Positions 1-10,028 of a DNA stretch of 64,000 bases are shown in pieces. Source of the stretch: Brachionus manjavacas (lineage: Eukaryota; Rotifera; Eurotatoria; Ploima; Brachionidae); contig JAHQIY010000007.1 of the NCBI GenBank assembly GCA_019054805.1, positions 5,337,501-5,401,500 of the forward strand. Direction: 5' to 3'. Each line of letters opens with the position of its first letter. Position 1 is the stretch's first letter. The notes beneath the pieces were generated by a model. It was given only the letters and a program-made list of their open reading frames with translations. It was not told where the DNA came from and made no database searches. Position numbers and translations under genes: made by a program.

Positions 1-563
1 TAAGGGCGTTTTTTTAATAATTTATTTGTTTATTTTACATTTTTGTCTCGTTTTTTTATTTACCTTTTCTTCAAAATTCCAATATTTTCTGTACATTTCT
101 GTTTAAGTAAGTAGTTTTAATTATAAATTAGTTGTTCTTGCTAATTTTAACAAACAAAAAATTTGGAGAATTCAGTTACAAAATGATATTTAACTGTTGC
201 TCTATTTATTTCTTTGTTGTTTTTGTTTTTTATTTGAGTTTTAAAAAAGCTAAAAAAAAAACCTTCGTTTTTTATTAAAATCTTCATACATGGAAACGAA
301 AATCTTTTAAATAATTTATAATTCTTTTTAAAATGAAACTTTTATTAACATTAATTAAATTTGAAATTTTTTCAACCAAAGATGCTAACAAGTCGGTCAT
401 GTGTATTCTTGGAAATTTTTCTGACACTTCATTTCACTTCTAAAATTAACCTCGTCCAAAAATAGAACAAAAAATTTTTCTTTTTAAAAAAAATGTACAA
501 AATATTTATAAATATTTCAAATAAATTTTCTTATTTTCTCAACAAAAATTTTTTTCTATTAAA
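1..563. other. AT-rich leader, no gene seen
   Basis: Only A/T-rich sequence with short homopolymers is visible upstream of the first reading frame. It presumably holds the promoter and 5' UTR of the gene that starts at 564, but no individual element can be pointed to. Confidence 0.5.
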
Positions 564-1130
564 ATGAATATTCAAAGCATTCTAGTGTCAATAAGACAAC
601 GTCTACTCAAGATAAAAAATGATAATTTGCACCAGATAAATTTGAATATTAGAGAACCGACTAATTCGAAAACAAGAGTCGATATACTTAAGGAAGGAAC
701 TGATTTATTTCATCATTTTTTAAATCTAGGAATTGCCGCCAACAATGAAAATATCACTTGTTTAAAAAATGTTCAAAATGATGAGCTGAAAAATTTGGTA
801 ACAGATGTTTCCAATTTGATTGTTTATGACAAAGATTGGTTACTTTATTACCTTAGCGCTTATTTGGACTTTTGTGTTGATTTTTATGAGTATGATTCAA
901 TTGAAAAAGAGGTACTGGAGATCAGATCAGGCTATCAATTTATGATAGATTTGTTTAAAGGATGTAACGAAAATATTGACTTGGTATTTCAAAATTTTAG
1001 CCAAGAGATCGGTGAAGATTTTGATAAAAAATTACTTGGATCCAAAGAGTGTGGAACTTTGAACGTAATTGAAAAAGACATGCCTAATGATATTCCAACA
1101 AATCATTGCTGGTGGTTTTTGAATCGATAG
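564..1130 (+). CDS. Uncharacterised 188-aa protein, single exon
   Basis: A complete single-exon reading frame from ATG to TAG. I do not recognise the family. The protein looks soluble and helical: there is no signal peptide and no membrane segment. Residues about 86-120 (DKDWLLYYLSAYLDFC onward) form an aromatic-rich helical stretch, and the protein ends in the unusual tail NHCWWFLNR. Codon use is as AT-rich as in the recognisable genes of the window, and an AATAAA signal follows the stop at about 1146, which supports a real gene rather than a chance frame. No introns are needed. The start is the first ATG after a run of upstream stops. The tRNA-Leu gene begins 95 bp downstream on the same strand. 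The function is left open; a profile search with the C-terminal WW-containing tail would be the most informative test. Confidence 0.7.
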   Translation: MNIQSILVSIRQRLLKIKNDNLHQINLNIREPTNSKTRVDILKEGTDLFHHFLNLGIAANNENITCLKNVQNDELKNLVTDVSNLIVYDKDWLLYYLSAYLDFCVDFYEYDSIEKEVLEIRSGYQFMIDLFKGCNENIDLVFQNFSQEIGEDFDKKLLGSKECGTLNVIEKDMPNDIPTNHCWWFLNR

Positions 1131-1224
1131 ATTTTTTTTGTTTTAAAATAAAATATTTAATTCCAAATACTTAGTTATTTTATTTTTTGAAATTTTATTT
1201 AGTTCTATTCGTTTATTAAATTAA

Positions 1225-1333
1225 GACAGTATGGCCGAGTGGTCTAAGGCGCCAGACTCAAGTTTGAAACATAACTTACAAAGTGTGTTCTGGTCAGTGT
1301 ATACTGGCGTGGGTTCAAATCCCACTGCTGTCA
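1225..1333 (+). tRNA. tRNA-Leu(CAA), intron-containing, copy 1
   Basis: Full cloverleaf. The acceptor 5' strand GACAGTA (1225-1231) pairs with TGCTGTC (1326-1332) with one G-T pair, and A1333 is the discriminator. The A box TGGCCGAGTGG and B box GGTTCAAATCC of the Pol III promoter are intact. The anticodon CAA is at 1259-1261. A 25-nt intron (1263-1287) sits one base 3' of the anticodon, the canonical eukaryotic position, and the exon halves rebuild the CCAGA/TCTGG anticodon stem. The long variable arm is that of a class II tRNA. A run of seven T starting at 1336 gives the Pol III terminator. It reads UUG codons. Confidence 0.96.
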
Positions 1334-1342
1334 AATTTTTTT

Positions 1343-2068
1343 AGTTGATATTTTGAATTTTGATGCATAAAAAAGCATTTAGAATCAAATTTTTACCATT
1401 CTTTAGTGTATTGTGCAAGGATTGAGAAAAATGGAATTTATTATCACATCTATTTTAAATTAGAATTTTTTTTTGATTATTCATTATTAATTAATTTATA
1501 AAATGAAATTTTTATGTTATTTTTTAAATAAATGATTTTTAGCATTCAATTAGATGAACTTTTTGAATAAATATTTCAATCAAAAGTTAATTTTTTATCT
1601 AGTTATTTTATTTCTTAGAATTATTAATTGAAGTAACGAACAATAGAACATTTATTAGTTTTAATGAGAACAAAATAAATATTTACTTTTGATTTCGAAA
1701 TGATCATGAACATTCATCTCAGAATTGATTAGTTTGAAATTAAACATAAAAAAGATGCACTCAATTTTTAATAACATTTCTAGTATCAGATGAATCTTTT
1801 ATTAATAGTCAATTTTTTTTTCTCAAATTATTTTCAATTTTTGTCACTACAGTAAAGTTACTATATAAGCAATTCAAATCAAAACATTTGTTAAAATAAA
1901 TAAATTTTTTTTTGACATTTTAGTTAAAAATAAAAAGAATTTTCTTATCATAAAAGAATTTACTCTAAATTGAAATTTTTGATAAAAATATAACATCTTT
2001 TGAATCTTTTGTTTATTGCTATTTTTATTTATTTTTAATTGAAGTTATAAGTTCGTTGAGAGTATCAA
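1343..2068. other. Spacer between the two tRNA-Leu genes
   Basis: AT-rich sequence with no open frame of note and no recognisable repeat. The two tRNA genes are identical but this spacer shows no matching copy outside them, so the duplication involved little more than the tRNA itself or has been homogenised by gene conversion. Confidence 0.5.
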
Positions 2069-2177
2069 GACAGTATGGCCGAGTGGTCTAAGGCGCCAGA
2101 CTCAAGTTTGAAACATAACTTACAAAGTGTGTTCTGGTCAGTGTATACTGGCGTGGGTTCAAATCCCACTGCTGTCA
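2069..2177 (+). tRNA. tRNA-Leu(CAA), intron-containing, copy 2
   Basis: Base-for-base identical to copy 1 across all 109 positions, including the 25-nt intron (2107-2131); anticodon CAA at 2103-2105. Both A and B boxes are present, and a T run from about 2180 serves as Pol III terminator. The only shared 5' flank is a few bases (AA before the mature end). Same strand, 844 bp downstream of copy 1. Confidence 0.96.
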
Positions 2178-2493
2178 AATTTTTTCCAAAATTTAAATAC
2201 AATATGCTGTTTTAAAACATACATTGAGTCTCTTTTAAACTACTTTGATCAAAATATCTGTAGAAATTTTTGGTTTTATATTTTGTGTTTGAATTACAAA
2301 ATGTATCTACTGTTGAAATAACATTGCAAAAGTGCGGTGTTTCAAACATATTTTCAGTTTCAAATAAAATTAATAATTTTTAATCAATATCACAAGCATT
2401 TTCATACTTGAAATTAATCTTTGTGGTGAAATAGAACGAGTTTAATTTTTATTTCAAAAATTAAAAAAAATTGAAAATTCTTTTTTAAACTTT

Positions 2494-2740
2494 AACCTTT
2501 AATTTGCGAGGAACGAGCGGTCGCGTGACGAGCTGATTAAGCAGACGCGGACACGTAGAAAAATCGTATGTGGAGCAGTTTTAAAAAAATTCTTGACGTA
2601 AATCGTCAATATATACATTAATTGATAAATTACATGTTATTTTTTACTTTTTCGAAACTAATAAATTATAATAAACATGCAAATAAAACATAACATTAAA
2701 GTTAAAAGTTAACGCCTCGTTACTCGCAATTATAAAGCCG
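2494..2740. mobile_element. MITE-like element, about 240 bp
   Basis: Two GC-rich patches stand out from the AT-rich surroundings and are inverted copies of each other: AATTTGCGAGGAACGAG near 2501 and, on the opposite strand, AATTGCGAGTAACGAGGCG ending near 2730. Such short terminal inverted repeats around a non-coding 200-bp interior are typical of miniature inverted-repeat transposable elements. Target duplication and family are not resolved. Confidence 0.4.
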
Positions 2741-2877
2741 TGCTTCCCTATCTTTAAGAAATAAATAGAATGAAGCAGTAATAATCAATTATTCATCTCG
2801 ATGGTATTTATTTATTTATTTGTTTTTCTGTACTGAGCTTGAGCTTCCTCAGAATTAAAAAAAACATATAAAAAAAT

Positions 2878-3734
2878 CAGACTTGTTTTTAAGTCACAGT
2901 TTTAAGTCTAAGTCACAAAAATTTAAGTCAAAGTTATGACTTGACTTAAATTTTTTTTTTTTTATAAGTCAAAGTCATGACTTAGAATTTTTTTTTTTTT
3001 TTTTAAGTCAAAGTCATGACTTAAATTTTTTTTTTCTTTTTTTAAGTCAAAGTCATGACTTAACTTAATTTTTTTTTTTTTAAGTCAAAGTCATGACTTA
3101 AATTTTTTTTTTTATTTTTTTAAGTCAAGTCAATGACTTAAAATTATTTTTTTTTTTTTTTAAGTCAAGTCAATGACTTAAAAATTTTTAAGTTTAAAAA
3201 ATCGTTAAAAAAAAAGCGGCAAGTCAAAGTTACGGTCAACATTGTGGCGGGCGGTCATTTAGCCGTTCAGCTTGGCGGCCATAATTTGGGACTGCGGCGC
3301 TGAAAAAAAAGATGCCAAAATAAAAAATTAAAAATAAAAAATTCATAAAAAATTAAAAAGTTAAGAAAATTAAATATGTTTATTAATTAAAAAAAAACAT
3401 AATTTTATTAAAAAAAAAAAAAACCAACGGCCAACAATCATCCACTACCAATAATACTCAATTTTAATGAAATAAATAATTAAAAGTATTTCTAATCTAA
3501 CTCATGACTTGACTTAAAAAAAGAAAAAAAAAATTTAAGTCATGACTTTGACTTAAAAAAAAAAAAAAAATTCTAAGTCATGACTTTGACTTATAAAAAA
3601 AAAAAAATTTTAAGTCATGACTTTGACTTAAAAAAAAAAAAAATTTAAGTTAAGTCATGACTTTGACTTAAAAAAAAAAATTGACTTGACTTGACTTGAC
3701 TTGACTTAAGACTTGTGACTTAAAAACAACTCTG
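2878..3734. mobile_element. Foldback element A: AAGTC/GACTT tandem arrays in inverted orientation
   Basis: The left arm (about 2880-3190) is a series of units of 50-60 bp, each a poly-T run followed by a block around TAAGTCAAAGTCATGACTTA, which is itself palindromic. The right arm (about 3500-3734) holds the same units in reverse complement. A GC-rich spacer (3215-3302) lies between them. The outer ends match: left CAGACTTGTTTTTAAGTCAC, right end on the other strand CAGAGTTGTTTTTAAGTCAC. It sits inside the 3' UTR of LINE relic A, whose sequence resumes on both sides, so it inserted as a unit. No coding capacity. Confidence 0.85.
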
Positions 3735-3839
3735 AAAAAAATAATACAAAAATAATAAATGATTAAAATAAAAATAAAGTAAAAAAAAAAAGTAAAATAA
3801 AAGAAATTAAAGAAAAGAAAAATAGATATGTAATAAATG

Positions 3840-3858
3840 ATATATATATATATATATT
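3840..3858. repeat. (TA)n microsatellite
   Basis: Uninterrupted TA dinucleotides within the AT-rich 3' UTR of LINE relic A. Confidence 0.9.
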
Positions 3859-4984
3859 TAAACGTACGCTAGTATTAGACATGCTTAAATATTAAATAAG
3901 GAAAAGAAAAAATTACTAGGTAGCAATTACACAATGGAGTTGGATATTCGATATATCTTGATTGAAAACCTTTTCTATATTCTTCCACCAGTCTGACGAC
4001 CAGTGGAACAGAATGACCCAATCCTGACCTGACATATCTCTCACTCAACTCAAAAAGTCGATTTGAGGCTGTAAGTAGATTTAGTTTATTGAAAGCCTCT
4101 TGGTGCATAATATTGGAGGCGATATCAAATTTCGGTTTGAAAATATGCAAAAAGAAGAGAGTACTGGCAGTTTGTCTTGTTTATTTTTGGTATGTCATTT
4201 ATAAAAATGCTGAAAAAAAGTGGACTAATTACTGACCCTTGTGGGACTCCTGTTTAATAGAGTATTGATCACTTAGATGACCATTTACATTTACTCTTAA
4301 AGATCTTAAATGCAGATATGATCTTATCGAATAAATTATGTAAAGAGGTAGTTTAATTTTAATTAGCTTGTAAATTAGTCCATCGTGCCAAACTCTATCA
4401 AAAGCTTTAGAAATGTCAAAATATAGACAATAGACTTTTTCCTTTATATTAAAGACTCTACAACTTTTTGAATAAGAAAATAAAGATTATTTGCAGTGCG
4501 TCTATTTTTTTTTTAAATCCTGATTGCTCTTTAATTAGTAAATTAATGTTCTCGAGGAAATTATATGTTCTAGAGTAAATAATACGTTCAAGGAACTTTC
4601 CAGGAAAACTTGTCATATTAATTGGACGATAGTTATTAGGGTCTTGAGTAGGAGAAGATTTCTTAGGGGTCATGGTTAAAATTACTATTTTCCAGGATTT
4701 TGGAACTTAGCCCTGTCACAAACTCATGTTAAAGAGTTGGCCTAACTCAAATAGAGTCACTGTTGGTAAATTTTTTAACATTAGGTTGTGAATACGATCT
4801 AGTCCAGATCCTGCCAGTTCTTAAAATTTTTTTTGGCATTTTTTATTTCTAGAGAGTGATTGGCTCGTTTAAATTATTTTGTACCCTATTTTTTAGGTAT
4901 TCACTTATCTCTTGTGATATTTCACAATTATCCTCTGTTTCAACTCGATGGTAAAATTCTATTTCTTAATTAAAGCTTTTTTTC

Positions 4985-5865
4985 AACCAATTATATTCCA
5001 TGCATGAACTTGTATAATTGAATTAGATCACTTCTTTGTCTTCTTTCCACCAGATTTGGAATGTTCAAAGACTTCAATCGGCTTTCATACGGTTTGTTTC
5101 TAATTAAAGAAACAAATTTCGTAGCTCTGCGTTGAATTCTTTCAACATTCCCACAGTCAGGCTTAGGAATTGGAGACCATACAGGCACCGAAAATTCCAA
5201 AAGAGAAATACAGAGATTTGAATAACTTACAATTAAAAGAGCGAATGATTACCTGATGAGACCTAACATTTGATTTGATTTATTTGTAGACTCTATCACT
5301 TGATTTTTCCATTTCAGATTTGTATTGAAAATAATTCCACGATCTCTTTCAGTTTCTGACGTTGCTAACCGTTTTCCATTGATAAAATAAGTGAATTCTT
5401 CATTTTTTATGACCATAATGCATAACCACATATTTTGATGTGTTCAAGAGAAGAAGTCAATCTTGAGTCCACTTGAAAATTAAATCTAAATTTGATTGTA
5501 GTTTCACTGCGCTTATTTATGATACCTTTGCGAGTTTTTAGTATCATCTGCATACATTTTGACAACATTCTCTATTCCTTTTGGTAGATCATTGATTTAC
5601 AAAACGAACAATGGTGGACCAATCACTGACCCTTGTGGTACACCGCTAAAAAATCCAACCCAATCCGACAAAATTTTACCTTGAAAAACTCGTTGTCTTC
5701 TATTTTTCAAGAAAGCTTCTATTAATTTTAGTGTCAGACCATATTAGTCGTCTGTGTGGAACAGTAGCAAATACTTTCGAAAAATCTAGCAGAATCATAT
5801 CAACAGGAATATTGATGTCTAGACTCATTGAAATGAAATCTAGTGTTTCTTAAAGGTGAAACATT
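4985..5865 (-). pseudogene. LINE relic B, reverse transcriptase and C-terminal domain
   Basis: A second, different non-LTR retrotransposon fragment on the minus strand directly upstream of relic A. Read from high to low coordinates it shows the palm region (DFSKVFATVPHRRL), the GVPQGSVIG motif, INDLPKGIE and the catalytic-box remnant MYADDTK, then TERDRGIIFNTNLKW and the C-terminal VERIQRRATKF...RRQRSDLIQLYKFMHG. The order is that of CR1/jockey-type ORF2 proteins. Several frameshifts and stops separate the pieces, so it is inactive. Confidence 0.85.
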
Positions 5866-6094
5866 ACATATTCACAATTAAAGACGGCGTCGATTTGACA
5901 GCTGCCATTCTATTGTTTTAAATATTTGTTATTCAAGGCTAAAAATTTTGTCTAAATAAATAAAACTTATAAAAATCTTCAATTGATTCTACTTTGAATT
6001 ATTTCATTTCTTGCCTAAATTCATTCTCAAAACTAAAAATAAAAGAATATAATTAATCCTAGATTCAGCAATTTGGTCTATTCTAAAGTTCAAC

Positions 6095-6845
6095 GTAATC
6101 GCCAAATCGACTTTTTGAGTTGAATTTGAGATAGGTTTGATACGAGTCATTCTATTCAATTAGGGATCAGTCTGGTGATCGAACACAAAGCGGGTTTTAA
6201 ATCAAGATACAGTCTAACCTGGTTAATCTGGATCTCATCAGTTCTCAAAAATCCTTATTCGGATTAAGTTTCCGAGTAGATCCGTAAACCGGAATTAATG
6301 TGTTTTTTCCGAATTAAAAAGTTTATTTCAAAATTAAGTCAAATCAGTATATATAATTACAAAAATAAATTTAAAGTAAAAAATTGTTTTTAAATATTTG
6401 AAGTCTGTACGTTTTTTGAAACTTCTAATTTCTTTTCAATTGAATTGAAATAAATCATTTGTTTGTCTGCAAATCTGCAAATCTCTGTTTTTCCCCAAAA
6501 AAATTAATTAAATTCTGAAAAGATGTTTAAGCTTTTTCTAGAGTTATTACAGACTCGACTTCCTCTATTCGCTCAGTGTTTTCATCTTCAGCTGTACCTT
6601 AATGTCTCCTATTAATGATATCGAAGATTTTTGATTAAACTTGCAACATTTTTGTCCAGACTAACCAATTTTTTTATCATGTAAAAGGCTTGTAAAAAAT
6701 CGGTGGTCCGAAAATTACATGCCCGAATGAAAATTCCGAATTAACAAGTTTTTACAAAAATTCGAATACCCGACTTCATTGTGTAATTGCTACCTTACTA
6801 TTTTTCCTTTCTTTCTTGAAAATTTCAATACTTAATATACCGTAC
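6095..6845 (+). mobile_element. LINE relic C, interrupted by a Tigger/pogo relic
   Basis: Plus-strand fragment of the 3' coding end of the 62-kb LINE family. Bases 6095-6209 match its SNRLFELSERY...RYI segment and 6761-6845 resume with the CCATTGTGTAATTGCTACC-type segment that encodes PLCNCYL. The interruption at 6210-6760 is a separate DNA transposon. Strongly diverged and non-coding. Confidence 0.7.
6210..6760 (-). mobile_element. Tigger/pogo-like DNA transposon relic 1
   Basis: Begins CAGTCTAACCTGGTTAATC at 6210, directly after a TA (6208-6209), the target dinucleotide of the Tc1/mariner-pogo group. The right end (about 6736-6760, CCGAATTAACAAG...) is a decayed inverted copy. Several CCGAATTAA / CCGGAATTAA subterminal repeats occur inside. 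The minus-strand frame contains an acidic stretch (AEDENTERIEEVESVI) and then a hydrophobic stretch like the C-terminal tail of Tigger-type transposases. LINE sequence continues on both sides. Non-functional. Confidence 0.6.
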
Positions 6846-6902
6846 CTTTCATTAATTTTTATTAATTTTTTGTTTTATAATTTTTTTTTAAATATATAAT
6901 TA

Positions 6903-6952
6903 GGGGGTGATCCCCAGGTTTGTCCGAATGGCTTACGCCTTCGTTTAAACCC
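6903..6952 (+). repeat. Short GC-rich dispersed repeat, copy 1
   Basis: A 50-bp island containing TTTGTCCGAATGGCTTACGC and CGTTTAAACCC, preceded by the palindrome GGGGTGATCCCC. A diverged second copy lies at 18271-18327 on the minus strand, in the same kind of T-run/A-run setting. Function unknown. Confidence 0.5.
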
Positions 6953-7247
6953 AATTATTGCAAAAAAAATGTTAAAAATAAAATAGAGTTTTTAGTTTTT
7001 TTAAAAATTGAAAGTAACTGAAAAAAAAAATATATATATACATAATTAAATTTAACAGTTTTATTATTTGATAAACATTTAAATAGATATGTCTATTATC
7101 AAAAAAATTGTTTAATATAAACGAATATATAATTTTTAAACTGAATTTTGTCAATTTTTTTAATTAGAAGGAAATGTTCAAATTTCAAAATACCATTAAT
7201 TTTTCTGAATTCATATTCAATACAATTAGAAATTTTTTTATTTTAAT

Positions 7248-7687
7248 CAGAGTTGTTTTAAAGTCCCAAATTAAATTCCAAGTCGGGACTTTTTTTTCTT
7301 TTTTTTTTCAAATGTGTTTGACTTAAAAGATGAGAGAAATTTAAATGAGTGATTTAAATGAGTAATACTCATTCGGGGTTTAAATTTAGCTAAATCGAAT
7401 GCATGCAAGTTTAGATTTAACTGCTTGAATATGCATGCGTCTTCACCCCAAAACCCAAAATCTGAAGATTTTTTTAGTTGAATTATTCTTGAACAAAAGC
7501 CTAAGTTGCAGAGCAACCAATATTTGGACAATTACTATTTTAACACAATTTAAGAATTTTCTAGTAATGATATTTATCGCAAAAAAAAGTTTTTAAGTTT
7601 TTGGACTTTTGGAAAAAAAGCAAAAAAAAATAAAAAAAAGCCCGGACTTGGACTTGACTTGAGACTTGTGACTTTTAAACAACTGTG
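7248..7687. mobile_element. Foldback element B (AAGTC family)
   Basis: Left end CAGAGTTGTTTTAAAGTC at 7248; the right end on the opposite strand is CACAGTTGTTTAAAAGTCAC, followed by CAAGTCTCAAGTCAAGTCC and a CGGGCTTTTTTT run. These match the termini of foldback elements A and E. The interior (about 7310-7600) is a single-copy-looking AT-rich spacer; the minus-strand frame in it (7271-7531) has no recognisable domain and is not called as a gene. Confidence 0.75.
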
Positions 7688-7871
7688 ATTTTAATTTAAA
7701 AAATATATTTGTGAAATTTATAATTTAATTTTCATTTTTTTATTAAAAATTCAAATTTATAATGAATGAAAAAAATAAATTAAAACTAAACTAAAAAAAT
7801 AAATTTACAAAAAATTGTCATTGTCGTTTTTAGAAGAGGTAGTGGTCGCTGTATTAAAATTGTCATTAGCC

Positions 7872-10028
7872 TTAAACACAGGAAATCTGTCCAAAGCTTT
7901 TCGAGGACAAATTCGGGTTGGTCAAAGCCTCATTCAGTCTGCTCATCATTTTTTCCTTAATACTATCTTTCAGATTGTCCACACTGTTTAAATTCACCTC
8001 ATTGATGAACGAGTAACTTGGCGACGAGGACCCCATCGAGTTGTTAAGCAAACTAACTGGCTTGGCTTGGTAGATTTCGGTCTTGGTGCTTGGACTTGCA
8101 GTGGCTGCATTTGAATCAATGGCAAATGAGTAGTAATTCGATTGATTTTGCTGAAACAACTGCTTTTGTTTGTACATCACTTGGGCATTTCGATACAAAT
8201 CATTCTTGTACTTGTCCACTTCATCCACTGTTTTGATCAAGTTGCTCGAAGAGGACGAAGACAATGGCGAGGACACTGCAGTGCTCGAATTTTGATGCTG
8301 GGCCTGGAACCACTCAGCGCCCAGATTGGTATCGAACAACGGGTTAATTGGCTTTTGTTCGTGCATCTGCTCATTTACCACCGAGGTTGTGGTCGTGGTC
8401 ACAGGCGACAAATTCGAGCTAGTACAAGAAGACGACGAAGATGACGACAAAGATTTTGTCTGGTTTGGCAAAACATCATAAACCATGATATTAGTGTTCT
8501 TTTCCTTTTGGTCCACGGACTCAATTTTCTCATCTTTTTTTTTACCTTTACATTTCTTGCAGCAATAGCACATGACCGAAATGGTTAGACACAAAACAGC
8601 GAATACCGCTAGCACAACACAAGCTATGGACACAATTACCAAGTAATTTTGCAGATCCAGCTTGTCCGATTCCAGTGCCGAGTCCACTCTTGGCTGCTGA
8701 GATGAAGTAAATGTATTTCTAGCAAACAAAGTGGCCGGAATTTGCATTGAAATAGCTTTGAAAATTTCCTCTTGATTTATTTTTGTTCTTAATACCAAGC
8801 TATAATTAATTTTTTTCTCGTTTTTAGACTTAATTATTTGATCGTATTGTTTAGATTTAATGGATATTGAATACAGGCCATTTCTCATTTCGCTAATCAC
8901 AAAAAGATCGCTTTGTTCGCCAAGTGGCAAGCTAGACTCGACCGCTTGCTCGCTGCTGAGCACAATGCGCTCCAGCTTTTTGCCAGTCTTGCTCTTTTCC
9001 ACTATAAAATAGGCCAAGGTGATCAACGAGTCGGTTTTGTTTGATACAATTATTTGATTTTTTGAGTTCGATTTAAATCTAAGTTCATAGGACTCGCTGC
9101 TATTTGACACCATGATCTCAATGTCATTTATGGCTGAGATTATTGATATCACATTGGCATGCTGATTGGTAACTCGAGGAGATGGCACGCCGCGTTTTGT
9201 TGATTTGCTGGGCTTTAATCTTGGTATTTTGTATTTTATTTGAATAAGTTGGTCGGCGCGGTGCCTAGAATCCATGGCCACTAGTTTAAATTTGTCACTC
9301 AGAAGTTCCAAATCTGGACTTATTTGTCTCAGGTCTATCAATAGATCCAATTGCTTGTTGTTGAATGAAATGGAAGCGTAATTGTCTTTGATGTAGGAGA
9401 CTTTTTCAAGCGCATAGCTGACTACCTGGTTGGGCTCGGTGGAGTCCAAATCAGTGGCCAATTTTAGCGGAATGCTCACCAAATCTTGTCCGCTTATTTC
9501 CATTTGATTCAGGTCGATTATGATCTCTGGTTGGTAAAAAAATGGCTTGTTGTCGTTCAGGTCGTTGAGTAAAATTGGCAAGCTGAGCTTGATTTCTGTC
9601 GTTCCATGGCCAAAGTTTTCAAAATGAGCACTCAGGTTCAGGTTGAGAAAGCACTCGTGTTCGCAGGAACAGCTCGGAATGTCCGTGCGGCACAAGTATT
9701 CTCGGTCTAGCTTTTTCGAGCTTGTTCTCAGAAGAATTATGCTCGACTTGTTCAGGCCATTTTCGTCCTGGAGCCGAAACTTTTTCAAATCTATACTAAA
9801 ATATTCGTTTAAGTTGTTGGCCTGCTCGAGCTCTAGTGACTCTAGGCGAATTAAATTGGGATTTTTTTGCATCAGCCTCATCCGGTAAAGAATTAATTCC
9901 GTAAAGTTGATAATTAGGTAACTGGGCTCTAGTTCCTCGTTTATTTCGATGTGTTGTAGCTCGATACGAGACGCTGCGCTGCTTTTTATCAAACGAACAC
10001 TAATTAGGAAAATAATTAATCTAATCAT
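7872..10028 (-). CDS. Protocadherin-like single-pass membrane protein, 718 aa
   Basis: An intact, intronless frame. Residues 1-19 are a signal peptide. An N-terminal protocadherin-type cadherin repeat follows, with the LDRE motif at about 107-110, a cysteine cluster (CSCEHEC) and the calcium-linker LLNDLNDNKPFF at about 153-164. A second repeat has ATDLD (191-195) and LVAMDSRH (249-256) motifs. Residues 270-450 are a further extracellular stretch without clear repeats. The membrane helix is 461-487, then CYCCKKCKGKKK as stop-transfer. The cytoplasmic tail (488-718) is Ser-, Thr- and Gln-rich with poly-Ser tracts. Cadherin repeats bind calcium and mediate homophilic adhesion at the cell surface; two repeats is few for a protocadherin (usually six or seven), so this is a short divergent member. 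The start is the first ATG and gives the signal peptide. Confidence 0.85.
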   Translation of the reverse strand: MIRLIIFLISVRLIKSSAASRIELQHIEINEELEPSYLIINFTELILYRMRLMQKNPNLIRLESLELEQANNLNEYFSIDLKKFRLQDENGLNKSSIILLRTSSKKLDREYLCRTDIPSCSCEHECFLNLNLSAHFENFGHGTTEIKLSLPILLNDLNDNKPFFYQPEIIIDLNQMEISGQDLVSIPLKLATDLDSTEPNQVVSYALEKVSYIKDNYASISFNNKQLDLLIDLRQISPDLELLSDKFKLVAMDSRHRADQLIQIKYKIPRLKPSKSTKRGVPSPRVTNQHANVISIISAINDIEIMVSNSSESYELRFKSNSKNQIIVSNKTDSLITLAYFIVEKSKTGKKLERIVLSSEQAVESSLPLGEQSDLFVISEMRNGLYSISIKSKQYDQIIKSKNEKKINYSLVLRTKINQEEIFKAISMQIPATLFARNTFTSSQQPRVDSALESDKLDLQNYLVIVSIACVVLAVFAVLCLTISVMCYCCKKCKGKKKDEKIESVDQKEKNTNIMVYDVLPNQTKSLSSSSSSSCTSSNLSPVTTTTTSVVNEQMHEQKPINPLFDTNLGAEWFQAQHQNSSTAVSSPLSSSSSSNLIKTVDEVDKYKNDLYRNAQVMYKQKQLFQQNQSNYYSFAIDSNAATASPSTKTEIYQAKPVSLLNNSMGSSSPSYSFINEVNLNSVDNLKDSIKEKMMSRLNEALTNPNLSSKSFGQISCV

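Larger units (their letters stand above)
2796..4982 (-). mobile_element. LINE relic A (same family as the LINE at 62-64 kb)
   Basis: A non-LTR retrotransposon on the minus strand. Its 3' terminus on the plus strand reads (ATTT)n then CTGTACTGAGCTTGAGC, matching the terminus of the LINE at 62 kb (CTGTACCGAGCTAGAGC). The 3' UTR is split by the foldback element at 2878-3734 and resumes to about 3870. From 3875 upward the frames give the ORF2 C-terminus (SNRLFELSERYV, PTPLCNCYL) and then reverse transcriptase pieces (NYRPINMTSF, EQSGFKKK, and near 4800 RIHNLMLKNLP), all closely matching the 62-64 kb element but broken by frameshifts and deletions. Dead copy, 5' truncated where relic B begins. Confidence 0.85.

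Noticed and set aside
2127-2321. Plus-strand frame of 64 codons
   Set aside because: It starts inside the second tRNA-Leu gene and runs into AT-rich sequence; no domain.
2880-3734. CRISPR-like array
   Set aside because: The spaced palindromic repeats have homopolymer rather than unique spacers, the two halves are inverted, and the context is an animal genome.
7271-7531. Minus-strand frame of 86 codons
   Set aside because: Lies within the spacer of foldback element B and has no recognisable domain.
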